A stretch of 64,000 nt of DNA. Origin: Bifidobacterium sp. WK041_4_12 (GTDB lineage Bacteria > Actinomycetota > Actinomycetes > Actinomycetales > Bifidobacteriaceae). The notes beneath the pieces are model-generated. The model saw only the letters and a list, made by a program, of their open reading frames with translations. It ran no database searches and was not told the DNA's origin. Numbering within the stretch: the first letter of the stretch is position 1; each line of letters starts with the position of its first letter. A program made the translations under genes and the position numbers. Shown piece by piece: positions 8,132 through 17,279 of this stretch. The stretch spans positions 1,922,001 to 1,986,000 of the forward strand of contig NZ_CP129674.1 in the NCBI RefSeq assembly GCF_041080795.1, in the 5' to 3' direction.

Positions 8132-9760
8132 TTACTTCGCCCCCGCAACGAGCTTTTCCTGCTCAATATTGGCTGGCTTGGCACCATCCTGCTTCTTGCC
8201 GTCAAGCGTCTTGCCTGCCTTGGTGACAAAGTTACGACGGAATTCGTCAACGGCCTTATCCAACGCAGCCTCCGTGTCGGAAGTGAAGTCCTCAGTATCA
8301 CGAATCGTCGTGAGGATATCAGTGTTGTGAGCCAGATAGTCCAGCAGACCGTGCTCGAATGGCAGTACGTCGGCCAAATCGAGGTCATCGAGCTTGCCGT
8401 GCGTTCCAGCCCACACCGAAACGACTTCCTGTTCCATCGAATAGGGCGAGAACTGGGGTTGCTTGAGCAATTCTGTCAGACGCGAGCCGCGAGTCAGCTG
8501 AGCCTTGGATGCCGCATCCAAATCGGAAGCGAACATGGCGAAGGATTCGAGCGAACGGTACTGAGCCAACGAAATCTTCAGCGTTCCTGAGACTTTCTTC
8601 AAAGCCTTGGTCTGTGCAGCACCACCCACGCGGGACACGGAAATACCGACGTCCACAGCTGGTCGCTGGTTGGCGTTGAACAGATCGGACTGCAAGAAGA
8701 TCTGACCATCGGTGATGGAGATGACGTTCGTTGGAATGTATGCAGATACATCGTTCGCCTTGGTCTCGATGATTGGCAGACCAGTCATCGAACCGCCACC
8801 GAGACCATCGGAAAGCTTCGCGCAGCGTTCCAGCAGACGAGAATGCAAGTAGAACACGTCGCCTGGGTAAGCTTCGCGCCCCGGCGGACGACGCAGCAGC
8901 AGGGAAATCGAACGATATGCCTCAGCCTGCTTGCTCAAATCATCGAAGACGATGAGTACATGCTTGCCGTTGTACATCCAATGCTGACCGATTGCGGAAC
9001 CGGTATACGGTGCAATGTACTTGAAACCTGCGGAATCAGAAGCTGGGGACGCCACGATGGTCGTGTATGCCATGGCTCCGGCATCTTCAAGAGAAGAACG
9101 CACGGATGCGATGGTCGAACCCTTCTGACCAATGGCTACGTAGATGCAGCGGACCTGCTTCTTCGGATCGTTGCTCTCCCAGTTGGCTTTCTGGTTGATG
9201 ATGGTGTCGATTGCCAGAGCGGTCTTGCCGGTCTGACGATCACCGATGATGAGCTGACGCTGACCACGGCCGATTGGGGTCATGGCGTCGATGGCCTTGA
9301 TACCGGTTGACAGTGGTTCATCAACAGGGTGGCGGTGCATCACATCAGGGGCCTGAGCCTCAAGAATACGACGACCTTCACTCTTGATTTCTCCAAGACC
9401 GTCAATCGGCTTGCCCAAGGGATCCACCGTACGGCCGAGATATCCATCTCCAACTGGTACGGAGAGCACGTCTCCGGTACGCCGAACTTCCTGCCCTTCT
9501 TCGATACCTGCGAAATCACCGAGGATCACCACGCCGATTTCACGAGCATCAAGGTTGAATGCCAAGCCGAGCGTGCCGTTTTCAAAGGTCAGCAGCTCGT
9601 TGGCCATACAACCAGGCAGACCCTCCACGTGCGCAATGCCATCGCCAGCCGTCTTGACATATCCGACTTCCTGAGCGGGATTGTCCGACGGCTTGTACGA
9701 CTCGACAAAATCATCGAGCGCCTTGCGTATCGTGGCGGGATCAATGGTAAGTTCTGCCAT
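8132..9760 (-). CDS. atpA: ATP synthase alpha subunit
   Basis: The 542-residue non-catalytic nucleotide-binding subunit of F1. Walker A GDRQTGKT is at residues 173-180, followed by YVAIGQKGSTIASV and the PGREAYPGDVFYLHSRLLER signature. The start at 9760 follows AAGGAG with five-base spacing; an in-frame ATG two codons upstream is less well placed. Confidence 0.98.
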   Translation of the reverse strand: MAELTIDPATIRKALDDFVESYKPSDNPAQEVGYVKTAGDGIAHVEGLPGCMANELLTFENGTLGLAFNLDAREIGVVILGDFAGIEEGQEVRRTGDVLSVPVGDGYLGRTVDPLGKPIDGLGEIKSEGRRILEAQAPDVMHRHPVDEPLSTGIKAIDAMTPIGRGQRQLIIGDRQTGKTALAIDTIINQKANWESNDPKKQVRCIYVAIGQKGSTIASVRSSLEDAGAMAYTTIVASPASDSAGFKYIAPYTGSAIGQHWMYNGKHVLIVFDDLSKQAEAYRSISLLLRRPPGREAYPGDVFYLHSRLLERCAKLSDGLGGGSMTGLPIIETKANDVSAYIPTNVISITDGQIFLQSDLFNANQRPAVDVGISVSRVGGAAQTKALKKVSGTLKISLAQYRSLESFAMFASDLDAASKAQLTRGSRLTELLKQPQFSPYSMEQEVVSVWAGTHGKLDDLDLADVLPFEHGLLDYLAHNTDILTTIRDTEDFTSDTEAALDKAVDEFRRNFVTKAGKTLDGKKQDGAKPANIEQEKLVAGAK

Positions 9761-9821
9761 GATCACTCCTTACATTATTTTCTGGTTGATAAGTATGTTC
9801 CAAGTCTGAGTCTGATGACAA

Positions 9822-10649
9822 TCAGGCGGGGACCGAGACCATCTGTTTCAGACGCTGCAGTTGCGCTACAACCGTGCTGTCATGCACCTCTGCGCCATAT
9901 TGAATCCGCATGCCACCAAGCACCTTGGGGTCGACCACGGAATTGATGTGGACCTGTCGACCCAATTTCGCAGAGTAGGCCGCGATGATCTTGCTGAACT
10001 GTTCCTTGCGGAGCGGAACGGCCGAGGTAACCGTAACCACCGATTCGCCCATGTGGTGGGAAATCTCATCGATCAGCCACTGCAAGGTCGAAAGGAAACG
10101 ACGATTGCGCAAATCCCGTGTGGCATGTTCGGCCAACTGCAAAGTCAAAGGATTCAAACGCTGCTTGCTCAACAACTCCTTGAGAAATGCAACGCGGGCA
10201 TCCGCTGACATTGCGGTATCCGAAAGCTTTGAGCGCACAGCTGCGATGTTGATGAACGCCGAATGAATCTTGGCGAGCTCAATCGCGACCGTGGACGTTA
10301 CACCCTTCACATCCGCATAGTACAGAGTTGCGTCCACTGCCAAATCCTCGACAGCATTGGCAATGTGATCGACACGGCTCCACTTTCGTGAAACAAGATC
10401 TTCGAGAATCTCCTTGGTCAGAGGGTCAACGGTATTGCCGATCAGGGTATCGGTCAGCACGATCTTGTCCGCCGCTGGTCGTGAAGGATCAGTCAGAGCA
10501 CGTTCCACCGCAGCATTGTCGTCAAGCATGTTCGAAAAATCGAAGAGCTCAGTCGCGACCACGCCTGATTGAACGCCGGATTCACGCAACCGTGAAGCGA
10601 ATTTCTGCCGAGCTACCTTGTCGGAAGCCAGCGAAGTCTCACCGCGCAT
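9822..10649 (-). CDS. atpH: ATP synthase delta subunit
   Basis: A 275-residue peripheral stalk subunit linking F1 to the b subunits. The C-terminal half carries the conserved delta/OSCP segment (VVTVTSAVPLRKEQFSKI, VDPKVLGGMRIQYG). The N-terminal extension makes it longer than the ~180 residues of proteobacteria, as is usual in actinobacteria. GGAAGGGG precedes the ATG. Confidence 0.95.
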   Translation of the reverse strand: MRGETSLASDKVARQKFASRLRESGVQSGVVATELFDFSNMLDDNAAVERALTDPSRPAADKIVLTDTLIGNTVDPLTKEILEDLVSRKWSRVDHIANAVEDLAVDATLYYADVKGVTSTVAIELAKIHSAFINIAAVRSKLSDTAMSADARVAFLKELLSKQRLNPLTLQLAEHATRDLRNRRFLSTLQWLIDEISHHMGESVVTVTSAVPLRKEQFSKIIAAYSAKLGRQVHINSVVDPKVLGGMRIQYGAEVHDSTVVAQLQRLKQMVSVPA

Positions 10650-10686
10650 GTCACATCCCCTTCCCGATACTGGTGATATTCACAGC

Positions 10687-11220
10687 TCAAGCTGCTTTGT
10701 CCTTATCCTGTCCGAGTTCGTCGATCATGGAATCAAGCATCGAAGACTGAACTGAATCGTCCTGAAGTTTGGTCCCAAGAATCTTGCCAGCAAGTGAAGT
10801 CGCCAAAGCGCCGACTTCGCTTTTGAGGCTTACCAAAGCCTGCTGCTGCTGAGATTCTATGGAACGCTGAGCATTGGCGGTGATCTGTGCAGCCTCAGTT
10901 TCAGCACGGCTGCGAGCGTCGGCAATAATATGCGATGCTTCAGCACGTGCGTCATCGCGAATCTTCGAAGCGTCGACTCGTGCGGTGCTCAGCTGATCCT
11001 CGAATTTCTTCTTCGCTGCGTCAGCCTGTTCCTGAGCGGCTTTCGCCTTGCTGATGCCGCCCTCAATCTTACTTGCGCGTTCATCGAAAATCTTCTGGAA
11101 TCGTGGAAGCATGAGCTTGTAGAAGAACAAAGCTATGACTACGAGAATGATAAACGACCAAATGATGTCATAGGTTTTTGGCAAAAACAGTTCAAGTCCA
11201 CCTGTTTGCGCTAGCGTCAT
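10687..11220 (-). CDS. atpF: ATP synthase b subunit
   Basis: The 177-residue peripheral stalk subunit of F0. A single N-terminal membrane span (IIWSFIILVVIALFFYKLML) is followed by a long charged amphipathic helix rich in Ala, Glu, Lys and Gln that forms the stalk dimer. AGGAGG lies eight bases before the ATG at 11220; a GTG at 11223 is an equally in-frame alternative. Confidence 0.95.
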   Translation of the reverse strand: MTLAQTGGLELFLPKTYDIIWSFIILVVIALFFYKLMLPRFQKIFDERASKIEGGISKAKAAQEQADAAKKKFEDQLSTARVDASKIRDDARAEASHIIADARSRAETEAAQITANAQRSIESQQQQALVSLKSEVGALATSLAGKILGTKLQDDSVQSSMLDSMIDELGQDKDKAA

Positions 11221-11282
11221 CACATCATCCTCCTTTCCTTAATGCATACGACCTGTTGTCTGGAAATCAGCGAATGCGTTGT

Positions 11283-11513
11283 TCAGCGGAACAGGAAGCC
11301 GCAGACGATGCCCAAAAGTGCAAGGAACTCAACAAGTCCGAAACCGATCCACATCAAGGTCTGAATACGGCCACCGAGTTCTGGTTGACGAGCAGTAGCC
11401 TCAATTGCCTTGCCGAATATGATACCCACGCCAATGCCAGGCCCGATAGCTGCAAGGCCGTAGCCAATAGCGCTCAGGTTGCCAGACACTTCTGCAAGTG
11501 TGATGAGATCCAT
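11283..11513 (-). CDS. atpE: ATP synthase c subunit
   Basis: The 76-residue proteolipid ring subunit. It has two membrane helices joined by the polar loop ARQPE, with the proton-carrying Glu62 in GLVEFLALLG. No sodium-binding Gln-Glu-Ser/Thr pattern is obvious, so proton coupling is inferred. AAAGGAATAACA precedes the ATG. Confidence 0.97.
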   Translation of the reverse strand: MDLITLAEVSGNLSAIGYGLAAIGPGIGVGIIFGKAIEATARQPELGGRIQTLMWIGFGLVEFLALLGIVCGFLFR

Positions 11514-11573
11514 TGTTATTCCTTTCTATAGGCTCTTTGAGTCAAGCCATGGTTTATTGGAGAAAAAGTGTTG

Positions 11574-12380
11574 TTATGCTTCCTCGGGGTAACTCAGGTT
11601 GATGTATACCGTGCTGAGGGTTGCAAAGATGAAAGCCTGAAGCGCTGCGACGAAAGATTCGAACAGCGTCATGACAAGCGCGGCGATGAGCATGAAGCCT
11701 CCGAGAGGCATCATCAACTTGTTGGTCACTTCCACCAGGAAATACTGGGCGGCGGCCAGACATAGCTCAAGAATGAAGTAGCCGGCAAGCATGTTGGCAA
11801 AGAGTCGAACCATGAGTGACACGGGGCGAACGACCAAAACATCAAGCAGCTGCATGGGCAGCACGATAATCAGCACTGGCAGCGGGACACCCTTGGGAAT
11901 CAGTTCATGACGCAGATACTTGCCAAGACCCTGCTCGCGAGCTGCTGCGATCCAATATTGGAAGAAGGTCCAGAATGCAAACACCAGAGGCATGGCAATC
12001 GTTGCCGTGGCTGCAATGTTTGCTCCTGGAATCACTTCGCAGAGATCGAACAGGAAGATGGTCATGAATATCGTGGTGATCATGGGAACGTAACGCTTGC
12101 CGCGTCGCTCACCCATCACCTCATAGACGATGTTGTTGCGCACGAAGCCCAGTATCCATTCCACGGCACTCTGCCATCTGCCCGGAATGAGCTTGGCTCG
12201 CATGGCTGTAATCCCAAGCACCAGCAGGATGACGACCGTCATGATCAGACGAATCAGGATGATGCGGTTCAGTGCGAACGGTGTGCCTTGGAAGAGTATC
12301 TCAGGAGGAAGGAAATCATTAATTGTTGGAAAGTCTGGACCTGATGCCAATACCATCTGTGCACTTACCAATCCCGCCAT
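11574..12380 (-). CDS. atpB: ATP synthase a subunit
   Basis: The 268-residue proton-channel subunit of F0, with five or six membrane helices. The conserved arginine is in SLMVRLFANMLAGY and the C-terminal helix pair follows. The start at 12380 sits seven bases after AGGAGG; in-frame ATGs up to 12410 would include that ribosome site inside the gene. First gene of the operon; no atpI precedes it. Confidence 0.95.
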   Translation of the reverse strand: MAGLVSAQMVLASGPDFPTINDFLPPEILFQGTPFALNRIILIRLIMTVVILLVLGITAMRAKLIPGRWQSAVEWILGFVRNNIVYEVMGERRGKRYVPMITTIFMTIFLFDLCEVIPGANIAATATIAMPLVFAFWTFFQYWIAAAREQGLGKYLRHELIPKGVPLPVLIIVLPMQLLDVLVVRPVSLMVRLFANMLAGYFILELCLAAAQYFLVEVTNKLMMPLGGFMLIAALVMTLFESFVAALQAFIFATLSTVYINLSYPEEA

Positions 12381-12774
12381 CAAGCGCCTCCTCATTAACT
12401 CAAACAGCATTCAATATAACACTAGTTATTGAAACCGATGTGACGTTTTTGTTTCTGCAATCAATATCGGAATGCTTCACATCCATCCGCACTCACGATA
12501 CTCCTGACTGTGACGAATCTAACAATGCATCAGGGGAATATCTGACGAACTTTTATGGATTTGCGTCCTTTTCTGACCAGTGCCTTGGCTCGTCGCGGGC
12601 GGTTCTTTTCGACACGCCTCTGGAAATCTCAGGAAACGCCGAACAACGGTGTGGAAGTCTTGGTGTGAGGAACGGCTTGGGAGGCGCTGGGTTGAGCACT
12701 CTCGATAAATTCGCTCTAGTCTAGTTCGCTCTTACCGAGTTCAGAGAAAGATGCGACGACGAAATTAATTTGCC
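12381..12774. other. Intergenic region between metA and atpB
   Basis: About 390 bases without a convincing gene. On the minus strand TATATT (12418-12413) could serve as a -10 box for the atp operon, but no clear -35 is visible. Open frames here lack coding-like composition and start signals. Confidence 0.5.
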
Positions 12775-13788
12775 TTACAGCGTCATGAACGGCCGATATC
12801 CGTCAGTTCTTGGACTTTCGGGGCTATGTCGTATCGAGCGATCTGTTCCAAGTCGCTTCTCTGCACGCAATTGCGGTATTTCACTCACATCGTATGGTGT
12901 GGTCTGATAGACCCAGTTCAACCAGTTGCGCCACAGCAGATTGGCATGGGCTCGCCACGCGAACAAAGGTTCTAGGGTCGGGTCATCGTGCGGGAAGTAA
13001 TTATGCGGGAACGGCACGTTGCTCATGCCGCGTTGCATGTCGCGCTCGTACTCTTCTTTAAGCGTGTATTTGCCGTATTCCCAATGCCCGAGCGCAAAGA
13101 CTTCAGAAAAATCCTTGGTTGCAAGCAGGCCGGGCCCTGATTGAGGTCCCCAGGTGAGCACTTGCAAGTCTGGGTTCTTGGCAATGTCATCCTCGTCCAT
13201 CGAAGCGAGCCGTGAATGGGGCTGGAGAGCCATTTCATCGAAGCCATTCGTGATGAAGCAGTACTCGTCCTGCAGAAATTGTGGAAAGATTCCAAAAACT
13301 TTCTGATCGAGAACGTGCTTGCGAATACCATATCGATAGTTCAGAGCGCCCATCGCTCCCCAGCACAGGTACATCGTTGAAAATACATGCGAACTCGCCC
13401 AGTCGAGAATCGTCTTGAACTCGTCCCAGTAATCGACCTCTTCGAAAGGAAGATGTTCCACAGGCGCGCCGGTCACGACAAGCCCGTCATAGCAGTTGTC
13501 CTCAAGCACGTCGAGAGTCTCGTAAAACTTCACCAGATGATCGTGGCTGGTGTGGGTCGCCTCATGGGTGGAGGTTTTCATAAAGTCAACATCGACCTGA
13601 AGCGGGGACTTGGAAATGAGCCGTAAAAGTTGCGTTTCCGTTTCAATCTTCTTGGGCATGAGATTCAAGATGACAAGACGCAGCGGACGCACGTTCTGTG
13701 CTTCGGCCTCTGGTTTTTCAAGCGCGAATATGCGCTCTGAATCTAGAATCGCCCTTGCGGGAAGACCACTCGGAATATTTATTGGCAT
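12775..13788 (-). CDS. metA: Homoserine O-acyltransferase MetA
   Basis: A 337-residue MetA-family enzyme activating homoserine for methionine synthesis in the cytoplasm. The catalytic triad is visible: Cys142 in YLCWGAMG, His235 and Glu237 in ALGHWEYGK. Residue 111 is Glu (GAPVEHLPFEEV); in the B. cereus homologue Glu at this place goes with acetyl-CoA and Gly with succinyl-CoA, so acetyl transfer is predicted. The start follows TAGGGGAC. Monocistronic. Confidence 0.95.
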   Translation of the reverse strand: MPINIPSGLPARAILDSERIFALEKPEAEAQNVRPLRLVILNLMPKKIETETQLLRLISKSPLQVDVDFMKTSTHEATHTSHDHLVKFYETLDVLEDNCYDGLVVTGAPVEHLPFEEVDYWDEFKTILDWASSHVFSTMYLCWGAMGALNYRYGIRKHVLDQKVFGIFPQFLQDEYCFITNGFDEMALQPHSRLASMDEDDIAKNPDLQVLTWGPQSGPGLLATKDFSEVFALGHWEYGKYTLKEEYERDMQRGMSNVPFPHNYFPHDDPTLEPLFAWRAHANLLWRNWLNWVYQTTPYDVSEIPQLRAEKRLGTDRSIRHSPESPRTDGYRPFMTL

Positions 13789-13970
13789 GTCCCCTATTAT
13801 TACAAGCTTTACTCGATGTGGAAAGTGGCGAAAGAAACAGTGGCGCGTTGCCCTTCAGCAGCAGTTCCGACGCGATCTCACACTCGTTGCCCCTGACACC
13901 GAAGAACCCACCCATTTGACAAAAACCAATTAATGAATAAACTTGGTGAACGCTGCTGTCAAGCAGCCGT

Positions 13971-14047
13971 CGCGGGGTGGAGCAGTTCGGTAGCTCGCTG
14001 GGCTCATAACCCAGAGGTCTCAGGTTCAAATCCTGACCCCGCTACCA
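13971..14047 (+). tRNA. tRNA-fMet (initiator, CAT anticodon)
   Basis: A 77-nt tRNA with the CCA end encoded. The anticodon arm is CTGGG-CTCATAA-CCCAG, with the three G-C pairs typical of initiators. The first acceptor position is an unpaired C facing T, another initiator mark. D and T arms (GGTTCAAATCC) are intact. Confidence 0.96.
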
Positions 14048-14050
14048 ATT

Positions 14051-14085
14051 AAGGCTAGGGATGGTGATGATTCCTAGCCTTTTTA
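14051..14085 (+). terminator. Terminator after tRNA-fMet
   Basis: AAGGCTAGG (14051-14059) pairs with CCTAGCCTT (14073-14081), followed by a T-run. It begins four bases after the tRNA CCA end. Confidence 0.85.
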
Positions 14086-14937
14086 ATTTTCCGTCTTTGA
14101 CCTCTCCGCTGCAAAACAGGACAAAATCAGGGGTTAATAGGCAAAGCGTGGGTCTTATACGGCGTGTCAGGTGTGTCCTGCCCAGCCTTTTCTGATGCCG
14201 AATCCGTGTTCGTAGGCGTTGATGCCGGGAGCGGGCAGTTGCACCGCGGTCTGGGTGCCTGGCGTTGGTTCGCTGGCTTGCCTGTGCGGGGACTGTCTTG
14301 AAAAGGAAGGTGCGATTCTTCGCCTAATTGGTGGGGATGACGGAGTAATGATATCTGATAGAAGATTTGAACGTTCGCTAAATACGGTTGAATCACTTCT
14401 CGAAATAGCATGTCTACAAGGGCATGTAATTAGGTCCAAGGTACTTCACTTTTAATAACGGGTTTGCTGGAGCGTAGACAGCTTGCTCTCCCTGTGGGGC
14501 ACACATTTATCGAGTGAGAAGATTGCGCTTTCTTGATGTGTCGCCGTTTATGTTAGAAAATAGCAGATTTCCTCAGGATTTATTTCCAAAGCTCGAGCAT
14601 CAAGATCTCACTAAATCGATATACAAGGTCATGTATAAAGTGAAGAGATGTTCGTCTACGTAAACGTTAACCATCTCCAATGCTGATGTTGGAAAAGCAC
14701 ATTTGCTGCCGGTAAATATTGGTGAACCTTTATTGAATATATCCCGACTTACGTGAGGCTGCGATGGTAGGTTTCTTGAGAAGGCAGATGATCGCTACTT
14801 GGGCGCGAAAATGCGAGTTATTCTTGATTCCCACGGTTATGTGCGTCTATCTGCAGCTAGGGAGAAAGAGACAACCGCTCAGGGTTGACACAACACATGA
14901 TTAGTCTCGAGGTTGCGTAGAGAAATTCAATATATGC
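14086..14937. other. Gene-poor stretch beside the tRNA, possible remnants
   Basis: About 850 bases without a gene I can defend. A G+C-rich block (about 14160-14300) gives way abruptly to A+T-rich DNA. A plus-strand frame at 14219-14455 (78 codons, ILRLIGGDDGVMISDRRFE) and a short frame ending near 14888 (ADDRYLGAKMRVILDSHGY) look protein-like but match nothing I know and have no good starts. The mosaic look and place after a tRNA suit a decayed insertion. Confidence 0.4.
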
Positions 14938-14975
14938 CATTGAGATGGAAACAACGGATATTTTCCATCTCAATG
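14938..14975 (-). terminator. Hairpin downstream of the aminotransferase
   Basis: A 14-bp stem (CATTGAGATGGAAA with TTTCCATCTCAATG) around a 10-base loop, 38 bp after the aminotransferase stop on the minus strand. The T-run is weak. Confidence 0.6.
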
Positions 14976-15012
14976 TAGCACTCAATGTAGCGCAGCTACC
15001 TTTTTGCCTTCT

Positions 15013-16371
15013 TTATTGCTTTGTTTCTTCAACAATGATCGCCGTAAGGACATTAAGAGCTTCTTCCAATTCTTCATCACTGATTATCAGTGGAGGCAAG
15101 AGTCTTATGACATTGGCATGAATCCCGCAGGTGAGAATAATGAGTCCAGATTGGACCGCCTTGATACTGATGCGCTTGACCAATTCGGCATTGGGTTCCA
15201 ATCCACCTGGTTTCACAAACTCCACTGCCTGCATAGCACCTAAACCACGGACTTCAGCCACATAAGGATTATCATGTTCGAGCGGCTTGAGATGTTGTTG
15301 GATGATGTGACCGATATGTTCTGCACGCATCGCTAGGTTACCGCGCTCCATGATGCTAACCGCTGCCAGTGATGCTGCGCACGAAACTGGATTACCTCCA
15401 TATGTGCCGCCAATGCCGCCAGGCTGGACACTATCCATGATCTCGGCTTTTCCGGTAACCGCGCTTATAGGCAGACCGCCTCCCAATGCTTTGGCAGTAG
15501 TGATCAGATCCGGTTCTAATTCTGAATATTCTGAAGCAAACCAGCGGCCTGTACGGCAGAATCCGGACTGGATTTCATCGGAGACATAGAGTATCTGATG
15601 CTCGTGAGCCCATTCATTGAGTGTCTTCAAAAAACCATTCGCAGGCACGATAAAACCGCCCTCTCCCTGCACAGGTTCCGCAACTATCGCTGCCACTTGA
15701 TCATGGCCTACAAGCAATTCGATTTGCTCGATTGTGGCACTTGCAGCAGCAGCACCATCTGCACCATAAGCATCACGCAAAGGGTATGAATAGGGAACTG
15801 AATAGACATCGGATGCGAACGGTCCGAAGCCTTGCTTATATGGAGAAGCCTTTGTGGTCATTGCCATGGTTAGATTTGTACGGCCATGAAATGAATTTTC
15901 CATCACCACAATGGCAGGACGTCCCGTATAACGCCTTGCTATTTTCACCGCATTTTCCACAGCTTCTGCACCGGAATTCAACAAAACACTCTTTTTGGCG
16001 AATGAACCTGGCGTATGCTCACTGAGTTTTTTACATACTGCAACATAGCCTTGGTAAGGAGTGGTGGCAAAATTTGTATGTGTAAACTTACCAACCTGGT
16101 CACGTACCGCCTCTACAACTTCCGGCGCAGCATTACCCACCCCGGTTACAGCTATGCCTGCGGCCAAATCGATGAACCGATTGCCATCAACATCCGTGAT
16201 TGTTGCGCCAGATGCGGATGCGGCAAAAAACGGCATTAACTCGCCGACTCCGATGCTAACGAATTCATCATATTCCTGTTGTAACGATATTGATTGAGGT
16301 CCAGGAATTGCTGTGACTAAATGACGCGCCACCTGTGGAATTGTGGACTTTAATTTAATGGGGTCAGACAT
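15013..16371 (-). CDS. gabT: Class III aminotransferase, GABA transaminase-like
   Basis: A 452-residue PLP enzyme of the 4-aminobutyrate/ornithine aminotransferase group. It shows SGAEAVENAVKIAR for phosphate binding, the PLP-nitrogen aspartate Asp265 in YVSDEIQSGF, and the Schiff-base Lys294 in TTAKALGGGLP. Family and length point to transfer of an omega-amino group to 2-oxoglutarate. No succinate semialdehyde dehydrogenase lies nearby. Last gene of a four-gene minus-strand cluster with an amidase, an MHS carrier and an amidohydrolase. Substrate is inferred, not proven. Confidence 0.85.
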   Translation of the reverse strand: MSDPIKLKSTIPQVARHLVTAIPGPQSISLQQEYDEFVSIGVGELMPFFAASASGATITDVDGNRFIDLAAGIAVTGVGNAAPEVVEAVRDQVGKFTHTNFATTPYQGYVAVCKKLSEHTPGSFAKKSVLLNSGAEAVENAVKIARRYTGRPAIVVMENSFHGRTNLTMAMTTKASPYKQGFGPFASDVYSVPYSYPLRDAYGADGAAAASATIEQIELLVGHDQVAAIVAEPVQGEGGFIVPANGFLKTLNEWAHEHQILYVSDEIQSGFCRTGRWFASEYSELEPDLITTAKALGGGLPISAVTGKAEIMDSVQPGGIGGTYGGNPVSCAASLAAVSIMERGNLAMRAEHIGHIIQQHLKPLEHDNPYVAEVRGLGAMQAVEFVKPGGLEPNAELVKRISIKAVQSGLIILTCGIHANVIRLLPPLIISDEELEEALNVLTAIIVEETKQ

Positions 16372-16429
16372 CGTGTATTTTTCTCCTTATCGCGCGTCTC
16401 GAAATCTTGTGTTTGATGAAATGACTCGA

Positions 16430-17206
16430 TCAATGAACATCAATCGGGTACCGAGCTTGTTTGGCTCTAACGAAGTCTGTATCGATATCAACAACCAAAT
16501 ATGAATCTTCAGGATTCGTTACAGCAATGTCGATGCCGCGTGGGCTGATCACCCTGCCATTACCTTCATAGCTAAAGCCCAATGAATCTGTGTAGCCGCG
16601 GTTCGATGATGCCACATAGCTCCCCGAAACAGTTGCAGCCATTGTCAAAGCAGCATGAAACATTGCTTGATCTAGTGGAGGCGTTGCTCTAGGACAGACG
16701 ATAAGGTCGACATTTTCACGACCATATTGGCGCGCATGTTCGGGAAACATAATATCGGTACAAATCATGAACCCAACCTTCAACCCACTCACTTCGAATG
16801 ACTCGAACCCTGCCGAGCCAGGAGATGTCCACGTTGTTTCCCAATACCCTGGGCCATGCGGAAGATGTTGTTTATAATGGTGTATCGATAGACCATCTTT
16901 TCTTGACCACAGAAACCCAGCGTTAACACGTGTTCCGTCAGCGGTTTCCATTGGCATACTTCCTACGATATTTTCTGCATTGAATTCATCCAGATGTTTC
17001 AACGCGTCTTGTGAGATCGATATGCTCTCTTCCCAACGACTCTTGTCGAATGTGTGTGAAGAAGCGAGCCATGTACCAAACGGTAGCTCGTTCAAAACGA
17101 GGAAATCTACAGGTTGCCGTTCAATTTGCTGCTGTAACTTTGTCCAACCGTCTGTTCCATAGATCAATTCCGGAATATTTTCCAGTACTCCTACTGTTTT
17201 TTTCAT
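16430..17206 (-). CDS. Carbon-nitrogen hydrolase (nitrilase superfamily amidase)
   Basis: A 258-residue CN hydrolase with the full catalytic triad: Glu40 (LNELPFG), Lys112 (YKQHLPHGPGY) and Cys149 (FMICTDIMFPE). Members hydrolyse amide, carbamoyl or omega-amide bonds. It lies between an aminotransferase and a transporter, so a plausible job is freeing an amino acid from its amide before transamination; the exact substrate is unknown. Confidence 0.85.
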   Translation of the reverse strand: MKKTVGVLENIPELIYGTDGWTKLQQQIERQPVDFLVLNELPFGTWLASSHTFDKSRWEESISISQDALKHLDEFNAENIVGSMPMETADGTRVNAGFLWSRKDGLSIHHYKQHLPHGPGYWETTWTSPGSAGFESFEVSGLKVGFMICTDIMFPEHARQYGRENVDLIVCPRATPPLDQAMFHAALTMAATVSGSYVASSNRGYTDSLGFSYEGNGRVISPRGIDIAVTNPEDSYLVVDIDTDFVRAKQARYPIDVH

Positions 17207-17279
17207 TGTGCTCTTTCTGATAGTGCGATTTTAACGATTAACGATGTATTTCTTGATCAAATGAGCGTTGAACCCGAGA

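Noticed and set aside
11907..12344. Plus-strand frame opposite atpB
   Set aside because: Antisense shadow of a conserved membrane subunit.
12323..12724. Plus-strand open frame upstream of the atp operon
   Set aside because: It overlaps the atpB start region antisense, has no ribosome site, and its Ser-rich product resembles nothing.
14048..15012. Integrase or attachment site next to tRNA-fMet
   Set aside because: No recombinase gene and no second copy of the tRNA 3' end were found in the window, so an attachment site cannot be claimed.
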